From the NCBI RefSeq assembly GCF_030317205.1, contig NZ_JASZYB010000001.1, positions 2,294,001 to 2,358,000 on the forward strand: DNA of 64,000 nucleotides, given 5' to 3'. The notes below the pieces were generated by a model that had not been told where the DNA came from, did no database searches, and saw only the letters and a list, made by a program, of their open reading frames with translations. The position numbers and the translations under genes were made by a program. Positions within the stretch are counted from its first letter, which is position 1. The number at the start of each line of letters is the position of its first letter. The DNA comes from Variovorax sp. J2L1-78. GTDB taxonomy: Bacteria; Pseudomonadota; Gammaproteobacteria; Burkholderiales; Burkholderiaceae_C. Of this stretch, positions 54,965 through 63,784 are shown in pieces.

Positions 54965-54993
54965 AGGGGCATCGAAATCCCTTCGATGCCCCT
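54965..54993. other. 12-pair perfect hairpin spanning the DUF2845 start codon
   Basis: AGGGGCATCGAA at 54965-54976 and TTCGATGCCCCT at 54982-54993 pair perfectly around a five-base loop. The stem begins 42 bases after the fusion-gene stop and buries the first possible ATG (54986) of the next gene. No T-tract follows, so it could be a terminator-like element or a translational control hairpin. Confidence 0.55.
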
Positions 54994-55387
54994 CATGAAG
55001 CGCTCTCACACCCGGCCTGCCTCATTGCGTCCGCGCCGTTGGACCGCCTGGCTCGCGGCGACGGCCATGGCCCTCCTTGTCCCCTCCGTCGAAGCGTCCC
55101 CCTCGATGGGCTGCAACGGCTCGCTCGTCGGCAAGGGCGACTCACCCGTGTCGCTGCTCCAGAAGTGCGGCGAGCCGATCTATCGGCAGACCGTGTGCGT
55201 GTCGATGCTGCAGCTGGGCTGGGTCGTGACGCCCTATCGTTCAGGGGGGCCTGCTGCGATTCTTGCGAATCAGTGCGTTCCGATGGAGGAATGGACCTAC
55301 GACCGGGGGCAAGGCGCATTCTTCGGGGTCGTCCGCATCTACAACGGCACGATCGAATCCGTGCGCGACGGCGACCGCAACCGCTGA
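54986..55387 (+). CDS. secreted DUF2845-family protein
   Basis: The product has 133 residues. A basic leader and hydrophobic stretch (WTAWLAATAMALLVPSVEA) form a signal peptide. The mature part has the DUF2845 pattern of CNGSLVGKGDSPVSLLQKCGEP, then EEWTYDRG and FFGVVRIYNGTIESV. The function is unknown. The start at 54986 lies in a hairpin stem; the ATG at 54995 (MKRSHTR) just past the stem is an equal candidate and would leave the same signal peptide. Confidence 0.72.
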   Translation: MPLMKRSHTRPASLRPRRWTAWLAATAMALLVPSVEASPSMGCNGSLVGKGDSPVSLLQKCGEPIYRQTVCVSMLQLGWVVTPYRSGGPAAILANQCVPMEEWTYDRGQGAFFGVVRIYNGTIESVRDGDRNR

Positions 55388-55444
55388 GCGTCGGACCGCG
55401 TCCCCTGCCGCCTGACAAGCGCGGCTCCTGCATGCGTCGTCGGC

Positions 55445-56353
55445 TCACGGCGCGCGGCCCTCATTCCGAGAACCGGCGAATCGGTTCGCAAGAAAATCGA
55501 GCAGCGCACGATGCACGGCCGTGCTGTGACGACGCTGCAGATAGACGGCCGACAACCACATGTCGCTGCGAACGAATTCCGACAAGACAGGCACCAGCCG
55601 CCCGCTTTCGATGTACGGTTGCAGCATGACCGACGGCAGGTACACGACGCCGGCCCCCAGCAATGCAGCCTGGATCAGCGGCCCGGCTTCGGTGGCATCC
55701 AGCCTTCCCCGAACCGCGACATCCACCGGCTGACCATCAGTCTCGAAGCGCCATTTCGAAAGCGGAGTCAGATGCGTACCGATCAGCGCGACGTGATCCG
55801 CAAGCTCGGCAGGATGCGAAGGTACCCCGTGCCGGCGCCAGTACATGGGCGCGGCGCAAACGCTGAGTTCCATCGCCACCAGCTTTCGAACGATCAGGTT
55901 CTCGTTGGCCGAGGGACCAAAACGTAGCGCGATGTCGATGCCCTCCTCCGCAAGGTCGACCATGCGGTTCGTCAGCATCAGGCTGATGCTGACTTCGGGA
56001 TATTGACCGAGGAAGACGTTGATCAGTCCTGGCAACTCCGTCAGGTCCATACCGTGCGGAGCCGAGATGCGCAGGCGCCCGCTCGGGACGCTCGCGCGAT
56101 CCTGCAGTTCGGCGTGCGTCGCATCGGCCAGTTCCAACATCGGCCGACTTCTCTCGAGCAGCAGCTGACCCGCATCGGTCAGGCTGACGGCGCGCGTGCT
56201 CCGATTCAGCAAACGGACGCCGAACCTGCTTTCCAGGGTCGCGATGTATTTGCTGACGGTGCCCCTCGACAGCGAAAGATGCTCGGCGGTACGGGAAAAA
56301 CTGCCGGAGGAGGCGACCTCGCTGAAGGTGCGCAGGAGATCCAGGCTGTCCAC
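55445..56353 (-). CDS. LysR-family transcriptional regulator
   Basis: The product has 302 residues. The HTH is in residues 1-60 (LLRTFSEVASSGSFSRTAEHLSLSRGTVSKY, LLNRSTRAVSLTD), followed by a LysR effector domain. The start is a GTG at 56353 with AAGGAG upstream. It lies 63 bases downstream of the SDR gene on the same strand. GC content and codon bias are lower than in neighbouring operons, as in the SDR gene. Confidence 0.9.
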   Translation of the reverse strand: MDSLDLLRTFSEVASSGSFSRTAEHLSLSRGTVSKYIATLESRFGVRLLNRSTRAVSLTDAGQLLLERSRPMLELADATHAELQDRASVPSGRLRISAPHGMDLTELPGLINVFLGQYPEVSISLMLTNRMVDLAEEGIDIALRFGPSANENLIVRKLVAMELSVCAAPMYWRRHGVPSHPAELADHVALIGTHLTPLSKWRFETDGQPVDVAVRGRLDATEAGPLIQAALLGAGVVYLPSVMLQPYIESGRLVPVLSEFVRSDMWLSAVYLQRRHSTAVHRALLDFLANRFAGSRNEGRAP

Positions 56354-56416
56354 GATGTTCTCCTTCTTTCATTGGACAGAGCGAATACTCTGCAAAAGCC
56401 TCCGAACGGCTGGCTC

Positions 56417-57223
56417 TCAGGCGAGACCGAGTTTCTTTCGGAGGCTCGCATCCACCGGTCCCGCGGGCAGAAAGCGGCGCAACTTCGTCAAGAGGGATGC
56501 CTGCCCAGGTGGTGCGCAACGCATGCGCCACGGGCCGAGCGCCGCTTCGACGATGGTGCTCGCGACAGCGCGCGGCCCGGGCGCATTGCGCACGCTGTCG
56601 GCCACGGAGCGTGTCACCACGTCGCGTTCATGGTCGTACCCTTCGATCCGTGTTTCGGCACGGGGCGCGTTGGCGTCCAGGTTGGTCCGGGTGTAAGCCG
56701 GCTGCACCAGCGTCGCACGAATGCCGAACTGGCGAACCTCATGATCCAGGGATTCAGACAGCCCTTCCACCGCATGCTTGGTGGCTGCATAAATTCCCAT
56801 GTAGGGCGCCGGCAACACACCGAGCACCGAGCTGACGTTGACGATTCGTCCACGACGATGCGCACGCATGTACGGAAGCACGGCACGCGTCATGCGAAGA
56901 ATGCCGAAGACATTGGTGTCGAACAGCGCCGCGGCCTCGGCCGCTGTCGTTTCCTCGACCGCGCCGATCATCATCATTCCTGCGTTGTTGACCAGCACAT
57001 CGATGCGCATGTTCTTTTCAATGATGGATTCAACCGCAACCTGAACCGAGCCTTCGTTCCGGACGTCCATCTCGATGAACTCGACACCCGGCAGCGCAGG
57101 CGCCTTGCGCAGATCGCGCACGGTGCCGAACACTCGGCATCCCCGCGCAGCGAACATCTCCGCGGCAGCACGGCCGATGCCAGAAGATGCGCCGGTCACG
57201 ACGACTACGGATGAATTTGACAC
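56417..57223 (-). CDS. short-chain dehydrogenase/reductase
   Basis: The product has 268 residues. It is a classical SDR: TGASSGIG at 10-17, NNAG at 79-82, catalytic S131/S132 and Y145-x3-K149 (IYAATKHAVEG). This type usually reduces ketones or oxidises secondary alcohols with NAD(P). The start is a GTG at 57223 with GAAAGA upstream. It follows the RND pump gene by 39 bases on the same strand and precedes the LysR gene. The substrate is unknown. Confidence 0.88.
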   Translation of the reverse strand: MSNSSVVVVTGASSGIGRAAAEMFAARGCRVFGTVRDLRKAPALPGVEFIEMDVRNEGSVQVAVESIIEKNMRIDVLVNNAGMMMIGAVEETTAAEAAALFDTNVFGILRMTRAVLPYMRAHRRGRIVNVSSVLGVLPAPYMGIYAATKHAVEGLSESLDHEVRQFGIRATLVQPAYTRTNLDANAPRAETRIEGYDHERDVVTRSVADSVRNAPGPRAVASTIVEAALGPWRMRCAPPGQASLLTKLRRFLPAGPVDASLRKKLGLA

Positions 57224-57262
57224 GACTGATCTTTCGATTCGAGTGAATGGGAATGGGTGCCA

Positions 57263-60200
57263 TCAATGCGCAGGCACATTGCCGTCGCGGCGAACGTCGC
57301 TGGTGCCAGGCTTGATCCTGAACCAGATGGCGTACATCGCCGGCAGGAACACCAGCGTCAGGACCGTGCCGGCGAAGGTGCCGCCGATCAGCGTGTACGC
57401 AAGTGCGCCCCAGAACACGGAGTGGGTCAGCGGGATGAACGCGAGGATCGCCGCGAGCGCGGTCAGGATCACGGGCCGTGAGCGCTGAACGGTGGCCTCG
57501 ACCACGGCGTGGAAGGAGTCCAGCCCCTCCTGCTCGTTGTGGTGGATCTGCCCCAGCAGGATCAGCGTGTTGCGCATCAGGATCCCCGACAGCGCGACGA
57601 GGCCGACCAGCGCGTTGATGCCGAAGGCCTGCTGGAAGATGAGCAGGGTCGGCACCACGCCGATCAACCCCAGCGGGCTCGTGAGGAACACCATGACCAT
57701 TGCCGACATCGAGCGGACCTGGAAGATGATGATGAGCAGCGTGGCCGCCAGCATGATCGGGAACAACGGCAGCATCGCCTTTGTCGCCTTCTCGGATTCC
57801 TCGATGGAGCCGGCCTGGACGATGCGGTAGCCCGCGGGCAGCTTCTCGATGATCGGCTGGAGCTGCTTCGTGATCGCGTTCGACACGTCCGGCGGCTGCA
57901 GTCCGTCGGCGATGTCGCCCTGCACCGTGAGGGTGGGCACGCGGTCGCGCCGCCGCATGACCGGCTCTTCCATGCGCACCTCGACCTCGCCGACCTGCGA
58001 CAACGGAATGCGCTGGCCACTGGCGCCGGCGAGCGTGAAGTCCGCGATCCGGGCCGGATCGAGGCGCGTGGCGCCCGCGGAGCGGGCCACGACCTGCACG
58101 GTGCGGATGTCCTCGCGCACGGTGGTCACCGGCGCGCCGCTCAGCAGGAACTGCAGTTGTTGCGCCACGGCATTGGAGCTCAGGCCCACGGCCTGCAGGC
58201 GGTCCTGGTGCAAGGTGAAGTGCAAGGTCGGCGTGCGGGTGCCCCAGTCGGTGTTGACGGTCCGCATCATCGGGCTCGCATCCATGACCTGGCGCACCTC
58301 GGCGGCGATCTTCCGCAACTCGTTCGCATCCGGGCCCGTGACACGGTAGGCGACCGGGAACGGCGAGTACGGGCCGAACACCAGTTGGGTGACCCGCAGC
58401 CGCGCCTCGGGCGCCAGGCCCTGCGCAACGGCATCGCGCAGCCGCAGCTTCAGGGCATCGCGCTCTTCCTGGCTGGCGGTGCGGATGACGATCTTGGCGA
58501 ATGCAGGATCAGGCAGCTCCGGACCCATGGCGAGGTAAAAGCGAGGGGCGCCCTGGCCGATATAGGACGTGACGATCTGCGCCTCCGGCTGCGTGGAGAG
58601 CCAGGCCTCGACCTTCGCCACCGCTGCGCTGGTCTGCGTGATGGCCGTGCCATAGGGCATCTGCACTTCGACCAGCACTTCGGGCCGGTCGGAGTTCGGG
58701 AAGAACTGCTTCTTGACCACGCCCATGCCGAGGATGGACAGCACGAACAGCGCGACGACGGCGCCGGCCACCAGCCACTTGCGCGCGATCACGCGCTCGA
58801 GCACACGACGCAGGCGGTTGTAGCGCGGCGTGTCGTAGATCGCGGCGTGGCCGCCTTCGACCTTCTTGAAATTCGGCAGCAGCTTCACGCCCAGGTAGGG
58901 GGTGAACACCACCGCGACGACCCAGGAGGCGATCAGCGCGATGCCGACGATCCAGAACATGTTGCTCGTGTACTCGCCCGCGGTCGATGGCGCGAAGCCG
59001 TTGGGCATGAAGCCGACGGCAGTCACCAGCGTGCCCGAGAGCATCGGCGCTGCCGTGTGGCTCCACGCATAGGCCGATGCGGCGACGTGGCTGTAGCCTT
59101 CCTCGATCTTCACCACCATCATCTCGATGGCGATGATGGCGTCGTCCACCAGCAGGCCCAGCGCCAGGATCAGCGAGCCGAGCGTGATGCGATCGAAGTT
59201 CTTGCCGGTGGCGGCCATCACCACGAAGACCACCGCCAGCGTGAGCGGCACGGCGGCGGCGACCACCAGGCCGGCGCGCCAGCCCATGCTCAGGAAGCTC
59301 ACCAGCATCACGACCAGCAAGGCCGCGAAGAACTTCATCATGAATTCGTCCACCGATGCGGAGATGTTGTCCGACTGGTCCGTCACTTTCGACAGCGTCA
59401 GGCCCAACGGCAGTTCGGCATTGATGGCGCGGGCTTCCGCGTCCAGCGACTTGCCCAGGTCGAGCCCGTTCCAGCCCTCCTTCATCACCACGCCGATCAG
59501 CAAGGCCGGTTCGCCGCCGTTGCGGATCATGAAGGTGGCCGGGTCTTCGTAGCCGCGCTTGACCGTGGCGACGTCCGACAGCTTCAGGGTGCGGCCTTGC
59601 GCGACCACCGGTGTGTCCCGGATCTTCTGCAAGGTGTCGAAGGCGCCGTCCAGGCGAATGAAGACCTGCGGGCCCTTGGTTTCCACCGACCCGGCCGGGC
59701 TCAGCGCATTCTGGGCATTGAGCGCGGCGAACACCTCCTGCGGACCGATACCCAGCGTTGCCAGGCGGTCGTGTGCGAACTCGACGTAGATGCGCTCGGG
59801 CTGTTCGCCGGCAATGTTCACCTTCTTCACGCCCGGCACGTGCAGCAGCCGCTGGCGCAGCGTTTCCGCATCACGCACCAACAGGCGCTGCGGCTCGCCC
59901 TTGGCCTTGAGCGCGAACAGGGCGAAGGTGACGTCGGCGTACTCGTCGTTGACCATCGGGCCGATCACGCCCGCCGGCAGGTTGCGTGCCTCGTCGCCGA
60001 CCTTCTTGCGTGCCTGGTAGAACTCGTCCTCCACCTTCAAGGGGGGCGTGCTGTCCTGCAAGGTCAGCGTGGTGAACGCGAGGCCGGGCCGGGTGTAGGT
60101 TTCGGCGCGGTCGTAGTAACGCAGTTCCTGCAGGCGTTTCTCGAGCTTCTCGGCGACCTGGTCCTGCATCTCCTGCGCCGTCGCGCCGGGCCACGCGGTG

Positions 60201-60358
60201 ATGACGGTCATCACCTTGACCGTGAAGGCCGGGTCTTCCGCACGCCCCAGCTTGAAGAACGCGACCAGGCCCGCCAGCGAGATCAGCAGGATCAGGAACA
60301 GGGTGACGGAGCGCTCGCGGACCGCGAGCGCCGACAGATTGAAACGGCCCTCGCTCAT
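57263..60358 (-). CDS. RND efflux transporter, HAE1/TriC-like
   Basis: The product has 1031 residues. The N-terminal helix is followed by LGRAEDPAFTVKVMTVITAWPGAT and QLQELRYYD-like porter sequence resembling TriC of Pseudomonas. The helix-4 proton-relay Asp pair is in LALGLLVDDAIIAIE. The two-fold RND repeat is complete (second half FPNSDRPEVLVEVQMPYGTA, LVGLVALSGILMRN). It pumps hydrophobic compounds through the adaptor and outer-membrane factor encoded nearby. The ATG at 60358 overlaps the adaptor stop as ATGA. Confidence 0.92.
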   Translation of the reverse strand: MSEGRFNLSALAVRERSVTLFLILLISLAGLVAFFKLGRAEDPAFTVKVMTVITAWPGATAQEMQDQVAEKLEKRLQELRYYDRAETYTRPGLAFTTLTLQDSTPPLKVEDEFYQARKKVGDEARNLPAGVIGPMVNDEYADVTFALFALKAKGEPQRLLVRDAETLRQRLLHVPGVKKVNIAGEQPERIYVEFAHDRLATLGIGPQEVFAALNAQNALSPAGSVETKGPQVFIRLDGAFDTLQKIRDTPVVAQGRTLKLSDVATVKRGYEDPATFMIRNGGEPALLIGVVMKEGWNGLDLGKSLDAEARAINAELPLGLTLSKVTDQSDNISASVDEFMMKFFAALLVVMLVSFLSMGWRAGLVVAAAVPLTLAVVFVVMAATGKNFDRITLGSLILALGLLVDDAIIAIEMMVVKIEEGYSHVAASAYAWSHTAAPMLSGTLVTAVGFMPNGFAPSTAGEYTSNMFWIVGIALIASWVVAVVFTPYLGVKLLPNFKKVEGGHAAIYDTPRYNRLRRVLERVIARKWLVAGAVVALFVLSILGMGVVKKQFFPNSDRPEVLVEVQMPYGTAITQTSAAVAKVEAWLSTQPEAQIVTSYIGQGAPRFYLAMGPELPDPAFAKIVIRTASQEERDALKLRLRDAVAQGLAPEARLRVTQLVFGPYSPFPVAYRVTGPDANELRKIAAEVRQVMDASPMMRTVNTDWGTRTPTLHFTLHQDRLQAVGLSSNAVAQQLQFLLSGAPVTTVREDIRTVQVVARSAGATRLDPARIADFTLAGASGQRIPLSQVGEVEVRMEEPVMRRRDRVPTLTVQGDIADGLQPPDVSNAITKQLQPIIEKLPAGYRIVQAGSIEESEKATKAMLPLFPIMLAATLLIIIFQVRSMSAMVMVFLTSPLGLIGVVPTLLIFQQAFGINALVGLVALSGILMRNTLILLGQIHHNEQEGLDSFHAVVEATVQRSRPVILTALAAILAFIPLTHSVFWGALAYTLIGGTFAGTVLTLVFLPAMYAIWFRIKPGTSDVRRDGNVPAH

Positions 60359-61470
60359 GGATGGGCTCCGCCGCCCGCCGGCGCCGCGGCAGCGCTGGCG
60401 ATGCGCACCTCTTCGCCTTCGCGCAACAGGTGCGCGCCCAGGGCGACCACGCGGTCGCCCTGCTGGAGCTGGCCCGTGACCTGGGCGCGGTCGTCTTCCA
60501 GCGACTCCACCGTCACCGGTTGCCAGCGCACCTTCGCCGGATCGCCGGTGATGACCCAGACGCCCGGCGATTGGCCGGCGTCGAACAGGGCACCGATGGG
60601 CACTTGCACCCCGTTCTTCGCGACGACCTTGCCGTCCCCGACGTGGACCGTCACGGTGGCACCCAGCGGCGCGTTGGCCAGTTCGCCATCGAGCACATAG
60701 CGCGCCTCGAAAGTGCGGGTCAGGCGGTCGGCCGTATCCGAGAGCTGGCGGAGCTTGACGGGGACCGCGGCGCCTTCCTTGCCGAACAGCGTGGCCTGGC
60801 CCACCGAGCCGATGGCGGGGCGCAGCGTTTCGGGCAGTTGCACCACCGCCTCCCGGCGCCCGGCCGCCGCCACGCGCACCACCACCTGGCCGGCATTCAC
60901 GACCTGGCCGGGCTCGACCAGCGTTTCGAGGACCGTGCCGTCCACGTCGGCGACCAGGTCCGAGTAGCGGTTCGCGTTGCGAGCGACTTCGGACTGCGCT
61001 TCGGCCGCGCTCAACTGGGCCTGGGCCGCATCCGCCGCCGCCTTGATCTGGTCGTAGGCCGAGGCCGAGATGGCGCCCGTTCCGCGCAGGTCCCGGTAAC
61101 GGAGTTCTTCGTCGCTCGCCTGCTTGGCGCGCGCGCGGGCCGCGGCCACCGCCTCCTGCTGCGCCCGCGATGCCAGCTTCAGATCGACCGGGTCGATGCG
61201 CAGGAGCAGTTGGCCGCGCTTGACGGTCTGCCCCACGTCCACCCGACGCTCCAGCACCTTGCCGGCGACGCGAAAACCCAGGTCGCTCTGGACCCGTGCG
61301 GCAACGGTGCCGCTGAACGAGCGCGATGTCGACGCGGCCGGCTGGACGGTGGCGGCGCGCACCAGGGGCGTGAGGGTGCGTGCATCGGGCGGCGTCTTGT
61401 CGCCGCAAGCGACCAATGCGAACGCCAAAGCATTGATGGTGACGGAGAGAACCAGGCGGGGCGGCAGCAT
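60355..61470 (-). CDS. RND periplasmic adaptor (membrane-fusion lipoprotein)
   Basis: The product has 371 residues. The lipobox is LVAC in a leader LALAFALVAC-like stretch. The adaptor core has the lipoyl halves (GFRVAGKVLERRVDVGQTVKRGQLLLRIDP and later DGTVLETLVEPGQVV) around an alpha-hairpin coiled coil (residues about 85-150). It links the RND pump to the outer-membrane factor. The ATG at 61470 has AGGAC upstream; a longer frame enters the operator. Confidence 0.9.
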   Translation of the reverse strand: MLPPRLVLSVTINALAFALVACGDKTPPDARTLTPLVRAATVQPAASTSRSFSGTVAARVQSDLGFRVAGKVLERRVDVGQTVKRGQLLLRIDPVDLKLASRAQQEAVAAARARAKQASDEELRYRDLRGTGAISASAYDQIKAAADAAQAQLSAAEAQSEVARNANRYSDLVADVDGTVLETLVEPGQVVNAGQVVVRVAAAGRREAVVQLPETLRPAIGSVGQATLFGKEGAAVPVKLRQLSDTADRLTRTFEARYVLDGELANAPLGATVTVHVGDGKVVAKNGVQVPIGALFDAGQSPGVWVITGDPAKVRWQPVTVESLEDDRAQVTGQLQQGDRVVALGAHLLREGEEVRIASAAAAPAGGGAHP

Positions 61471-61514
61471 GAGAGTCCTGTTGACGAATCGATCAGGACG
61501 CGGATTCTGCAACT

Positions 61515-61541
61515 AGTGACCATATCAGTCAATAGTCACAT
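61515..61541. promoter_or_regulatory. TetR operator copy 1, upstream of the adaptor gene
   Basis: The site reads AGTGAC-N14-GTCACAT with perfect GTGAC/GTCAC arms. It matches the second site at 62211-62237 in both arms, the flanking bases and the spacer length, with 20 of 27 positions identical. It lies 45 bases before the adaptor start and would control the adaptor/pump operon. Confidence 0.75.
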
Positions 61542-61555
61542 GCTGTTTTAAACGC

Positions 61556-62173
61556 TTAGGGCGACAGGCTGCGCAACACCAGTCCGGCCAGGAGGGCCGG
61601 CGCCTCGTCGGTGTGATCGAAGCTGTGGCGCAGCAACAGGGGGTTGATGTAGGGGTGCATGACCAGGTAGATGGCCGCCGCGGTCTCGTCGATGGGAGTC
61701 TTGCGTTCGAACTCCCCCGAATCCCGCCCTTGCTGCAGCACCTCCAGGATCAGTTGGCGGACGAATTCCTCATGCGCGATGGCAGACCGCCAGCGCTCAG
61801 TGGCGGACGAGATCGCGATTTCATAGAGCTTTCGGTCCCGGAAGAACAAGCGAAGGCTCGCCTCGACGATCGCCTTGAACATGCGACGCAGCTTTTCCGG
61901 TGGCCGATCGACGGCACTCACCGCGGCCACCACCTCGGCCTCGATCTCCCGCAGGCAGTTGCTGCAGATCATTTCTCCGATGGCCTGCTTGGATTCGAAA
62001 AACTTGTAGATGTAGGCCTTGGAGAAACCGATGGTCTTGGCCAGGTCCGAGACGGTGGTCTTTTCGTAGCCGTACTGGCTGAAATGCTCGGTCGCGGCGA
62101 CCACGATCTGGTCTCTCACGTCATGGTCGGCCGGGCCGCGTGGTGGCACCGGGGAAGTGATGGCTGGGCTCAT
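61556..62173 (-). CDS. TetR-family repressor of the RND system
   Basis: The product has 205 residues. The N-terminal HTH covers about residues 20-66 (IVVAATEHFSQYGYEKTTVSDLAKTIGFSKAYIYKFFESKQAIG), followed by an alpha-helical ligand domain. It lies between the adaptor gene and the outer-membrane factor gene. Near-identical palindromes flank it on both sides, so it probably represses both efflux units and itself, and is released by a pump substrate. Confidence 0.9.
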   Translation of the reverse strand: MSPAITSPVPPRGPADHDVRDQIVVAATEHFSQYGYEKTTVSDLAKTIGFSKAYIYKFFESKQAIGEMICSNCLREIEAEVVAAVSAVDRPPEKLRRMFKAIVEASLRLFFRDRKLYEIAISSATERWRSAIAHEEFVRQLILEVLQQGRDSGEFERKTPIDETAAAIYLVMHPYINPLLLRHSFDHTDEAPALLAGLVLRSLSP

Positions 62174-62210
62174 GACGGGAGCTTAACTGCACCGGTGTAC
62201 TTGAGCAATA

Positions 62211-62237
62211 AGTGACTATATTGTACATTGGTCACAT
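62211..62237. promoter_or_regulatory. TetR operator copy 2, between tetR and the outer-membrane factor gene
   Basis: AGTGAC-N14-GTCACAT repeats the arms and spacing of the site at 61515-61541. It is in the divergent gap, 38 bases before tetR and 34 before the outer-membrane factor gene, so one bound dimer could shut both promoters. Confidence 0.75.
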
Positions 62238-62271
62238 CGCATCAATGCCTTGTCCGTCCTGGAAGAACACC

Positions 62272-63738
62272 ATGCTCACACGCACGTCACTCACGCTGGT
62301 TGCCGCAGCCTGCCTCCTCGCCGGCTGCGCCGTCGGCCCTGACTATGTCCATCCCGAAACCTCCTTGCCGGACAAGTTTCTCGGCCAGCGTGCCGTCGAC
62401 GCGCGGGCGACCGTTGCCGACGCGGACCTGAGCGCGTGGTGGAAGGGGTTTCGCGACCCCCAACTGACGCGCTATGTCGAACGCGCGTTGGCGCAGAACC
62501 TCGACCTCGCGCAGGCGTCCGCCCGCGTCGCCCAAGCCAGGGCCGGCCTCGGTGCGGCGAACGCAGCGCTGCTGCCGTCGGGCAATGTCAGCGGACAGGC
62601 GGCCCGGGCCTACCAATCCATCGAAACGCCGCTGGGCCAGGTGCTGAACGCGCAGCCCAATTTCGACCGCTACGGCAACGCCTATGAAGCCAACCTCGGC
62701 GCGAGCTGGGAGCTGGACCTCTTCGGCGGCCTGCGTCGCGGGCGCGAAGCCGCGCTGGCCGACTACCAGGCGTCCGAGGCGGGCGCGGCCGCCACACGGC
62801 TGACCGTCGCGGCGCAGACCGCCGACATCTACATCACCTTGCGCGGCCTGCAAGCCCGCCTGGACGTCGCGCGTCGGCAGGTGAGCACGCAGCAGGATCT
62901 GGTGGCCAAGGTCGAGCTGCTCTACGGCAAAGGGCTGGCCGCCGAGCTTCAACTGCGGCAGGCCGAAGGGGCGCTCGCGCAGGTCCGCGCGTCCGTGCCG
63001 GTGCTCGAGGCCGGGCTGGACGCCGCGATGAATGCCCTGGACGTGATGCTGGGCACAGCACCCGGTGCGCATCGCGCGGAACTGGAACAGGCCGGTGCCA
63101 TCCCCGTTGCGCCCCGCATCGATGGCGCCGGGTCGCCCAGCGACCTGCTGCGCCGCCGACCCGACCTGATCGCGGCGGAGCGACGCCTGGCCGCCTCGAA
63201 CGCCCGCATCGGCGTGGCCGTGGCCGAGTACTACCCGAAGTTTTCTCTCAGCGGCATGGTCGGCAGCGCCACCTCGGTGTCCAGTGGCAACCTGTTCAAC
63301 AGCGGCGCGAGCCAGGGCGCGGGCATGCTCGGCCTGCGCTGGCGCCTGTTCGACTTCGGTCGCATCGACGCGCAGATCGACGCCGCCAAAGGACAGGACG
63401 CGGAAATGCTCGCCGCCTACCGGCTGGCTGCGCTGCGTGCCACCGAAGACGTCGAGAACGCGTTCTCCGCACTGGTCAAGCGCGAAGCGCAGACCGTGCT
63501 GCTGACGCAGGGCGAGGCCTCGCTTGGCCGCGCCAGAAGCGCTTCGTTCGCGGCCTACCAGAAAGGCGTCGTCAGCCTGATCGAGGTCCTGCAGGCCGAC
63601 GAGAGCCTGCTGCGTGTGGCCGACGCGAGGGCGCAGGCGCAAACGGAATCGGCACGCGCGGCGGTCAGTGCGTTCAAGGCACTGGGCGGCGGCTGGCAGG
63701 CGGCGCCCGTCGAAGCGGTGGCCATCCGCTCGCAGTGA
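62272..63738 (+). CDS. outer-membrane efflux lipoprotein (NodT/OprM family)
   Basis: The product has 488 residues. The lipobox is LLAGC, followed by AVGPDYVHPE, the usual NodT start. Two outer-membrane efflux repeats follow (YVERALAQNLDLAQASARVAQARAGL; NARIGVAVAEYYPKFSLSGMVG), with long helices and the RRPDLIAAERRLAASNA motif. It forms the trimeric exit duct for the RND pump. GGAAGAAC precedes the ATG at 62272; a frame 20 codons longer overlaps the operator and is rejected. Confidence 0.92.
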   Translation: MLTRTSLTLVAAACLLAGCAVGPDYVHPETSLPDKFLGQRAVDARATVADADLSAWWKGFRDPQLTRYVERALAQNLDLAQASARVAQARAGLGAANAALLPSGNVSGQAARAYQSIETPLGQVLNAQPNFDRYGNAYEANLGASWELDLFGGLRRGREAALADYQASEAGAAATRLTVAAQTADIYITLRGLQARLDVARRQVSTQQDLVAKVELLYGKGLAAELQLRQAEGALAQVRASVPVLEAGLDAAMNALDVMLGTAPGAHRAELEQAGAIPVAPRIDGAGSPSDLLRRRPDLIAAERRLAASNARIGVAVAEYYPKFSLSGMVGSATSVSSGNLFNSGASQGAGMLGLRWRLFDFGRIDAQIDAAKGQDAEMLAAYRLAALRATEDVENAFSALVKREAQTVLLTQGEASLGRARSASFAAYQKGVVSLIEVLQADESLLRVADARAQAQTESARAAVSAFKALGGGWQAAPVEAVAIRSQ

Positions 63739-63784
63739 GCTTCCGGCGTGACCTGCGGCCCGGCAGGCGCGCGGTGCGCGCCGC

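Noticed and set aside
57509..60700. Over 1000-codon open frame on the + strand
   Set aside because: It is the antisense shadow of the RND pump gene; composition is biased and no family motif is visible.
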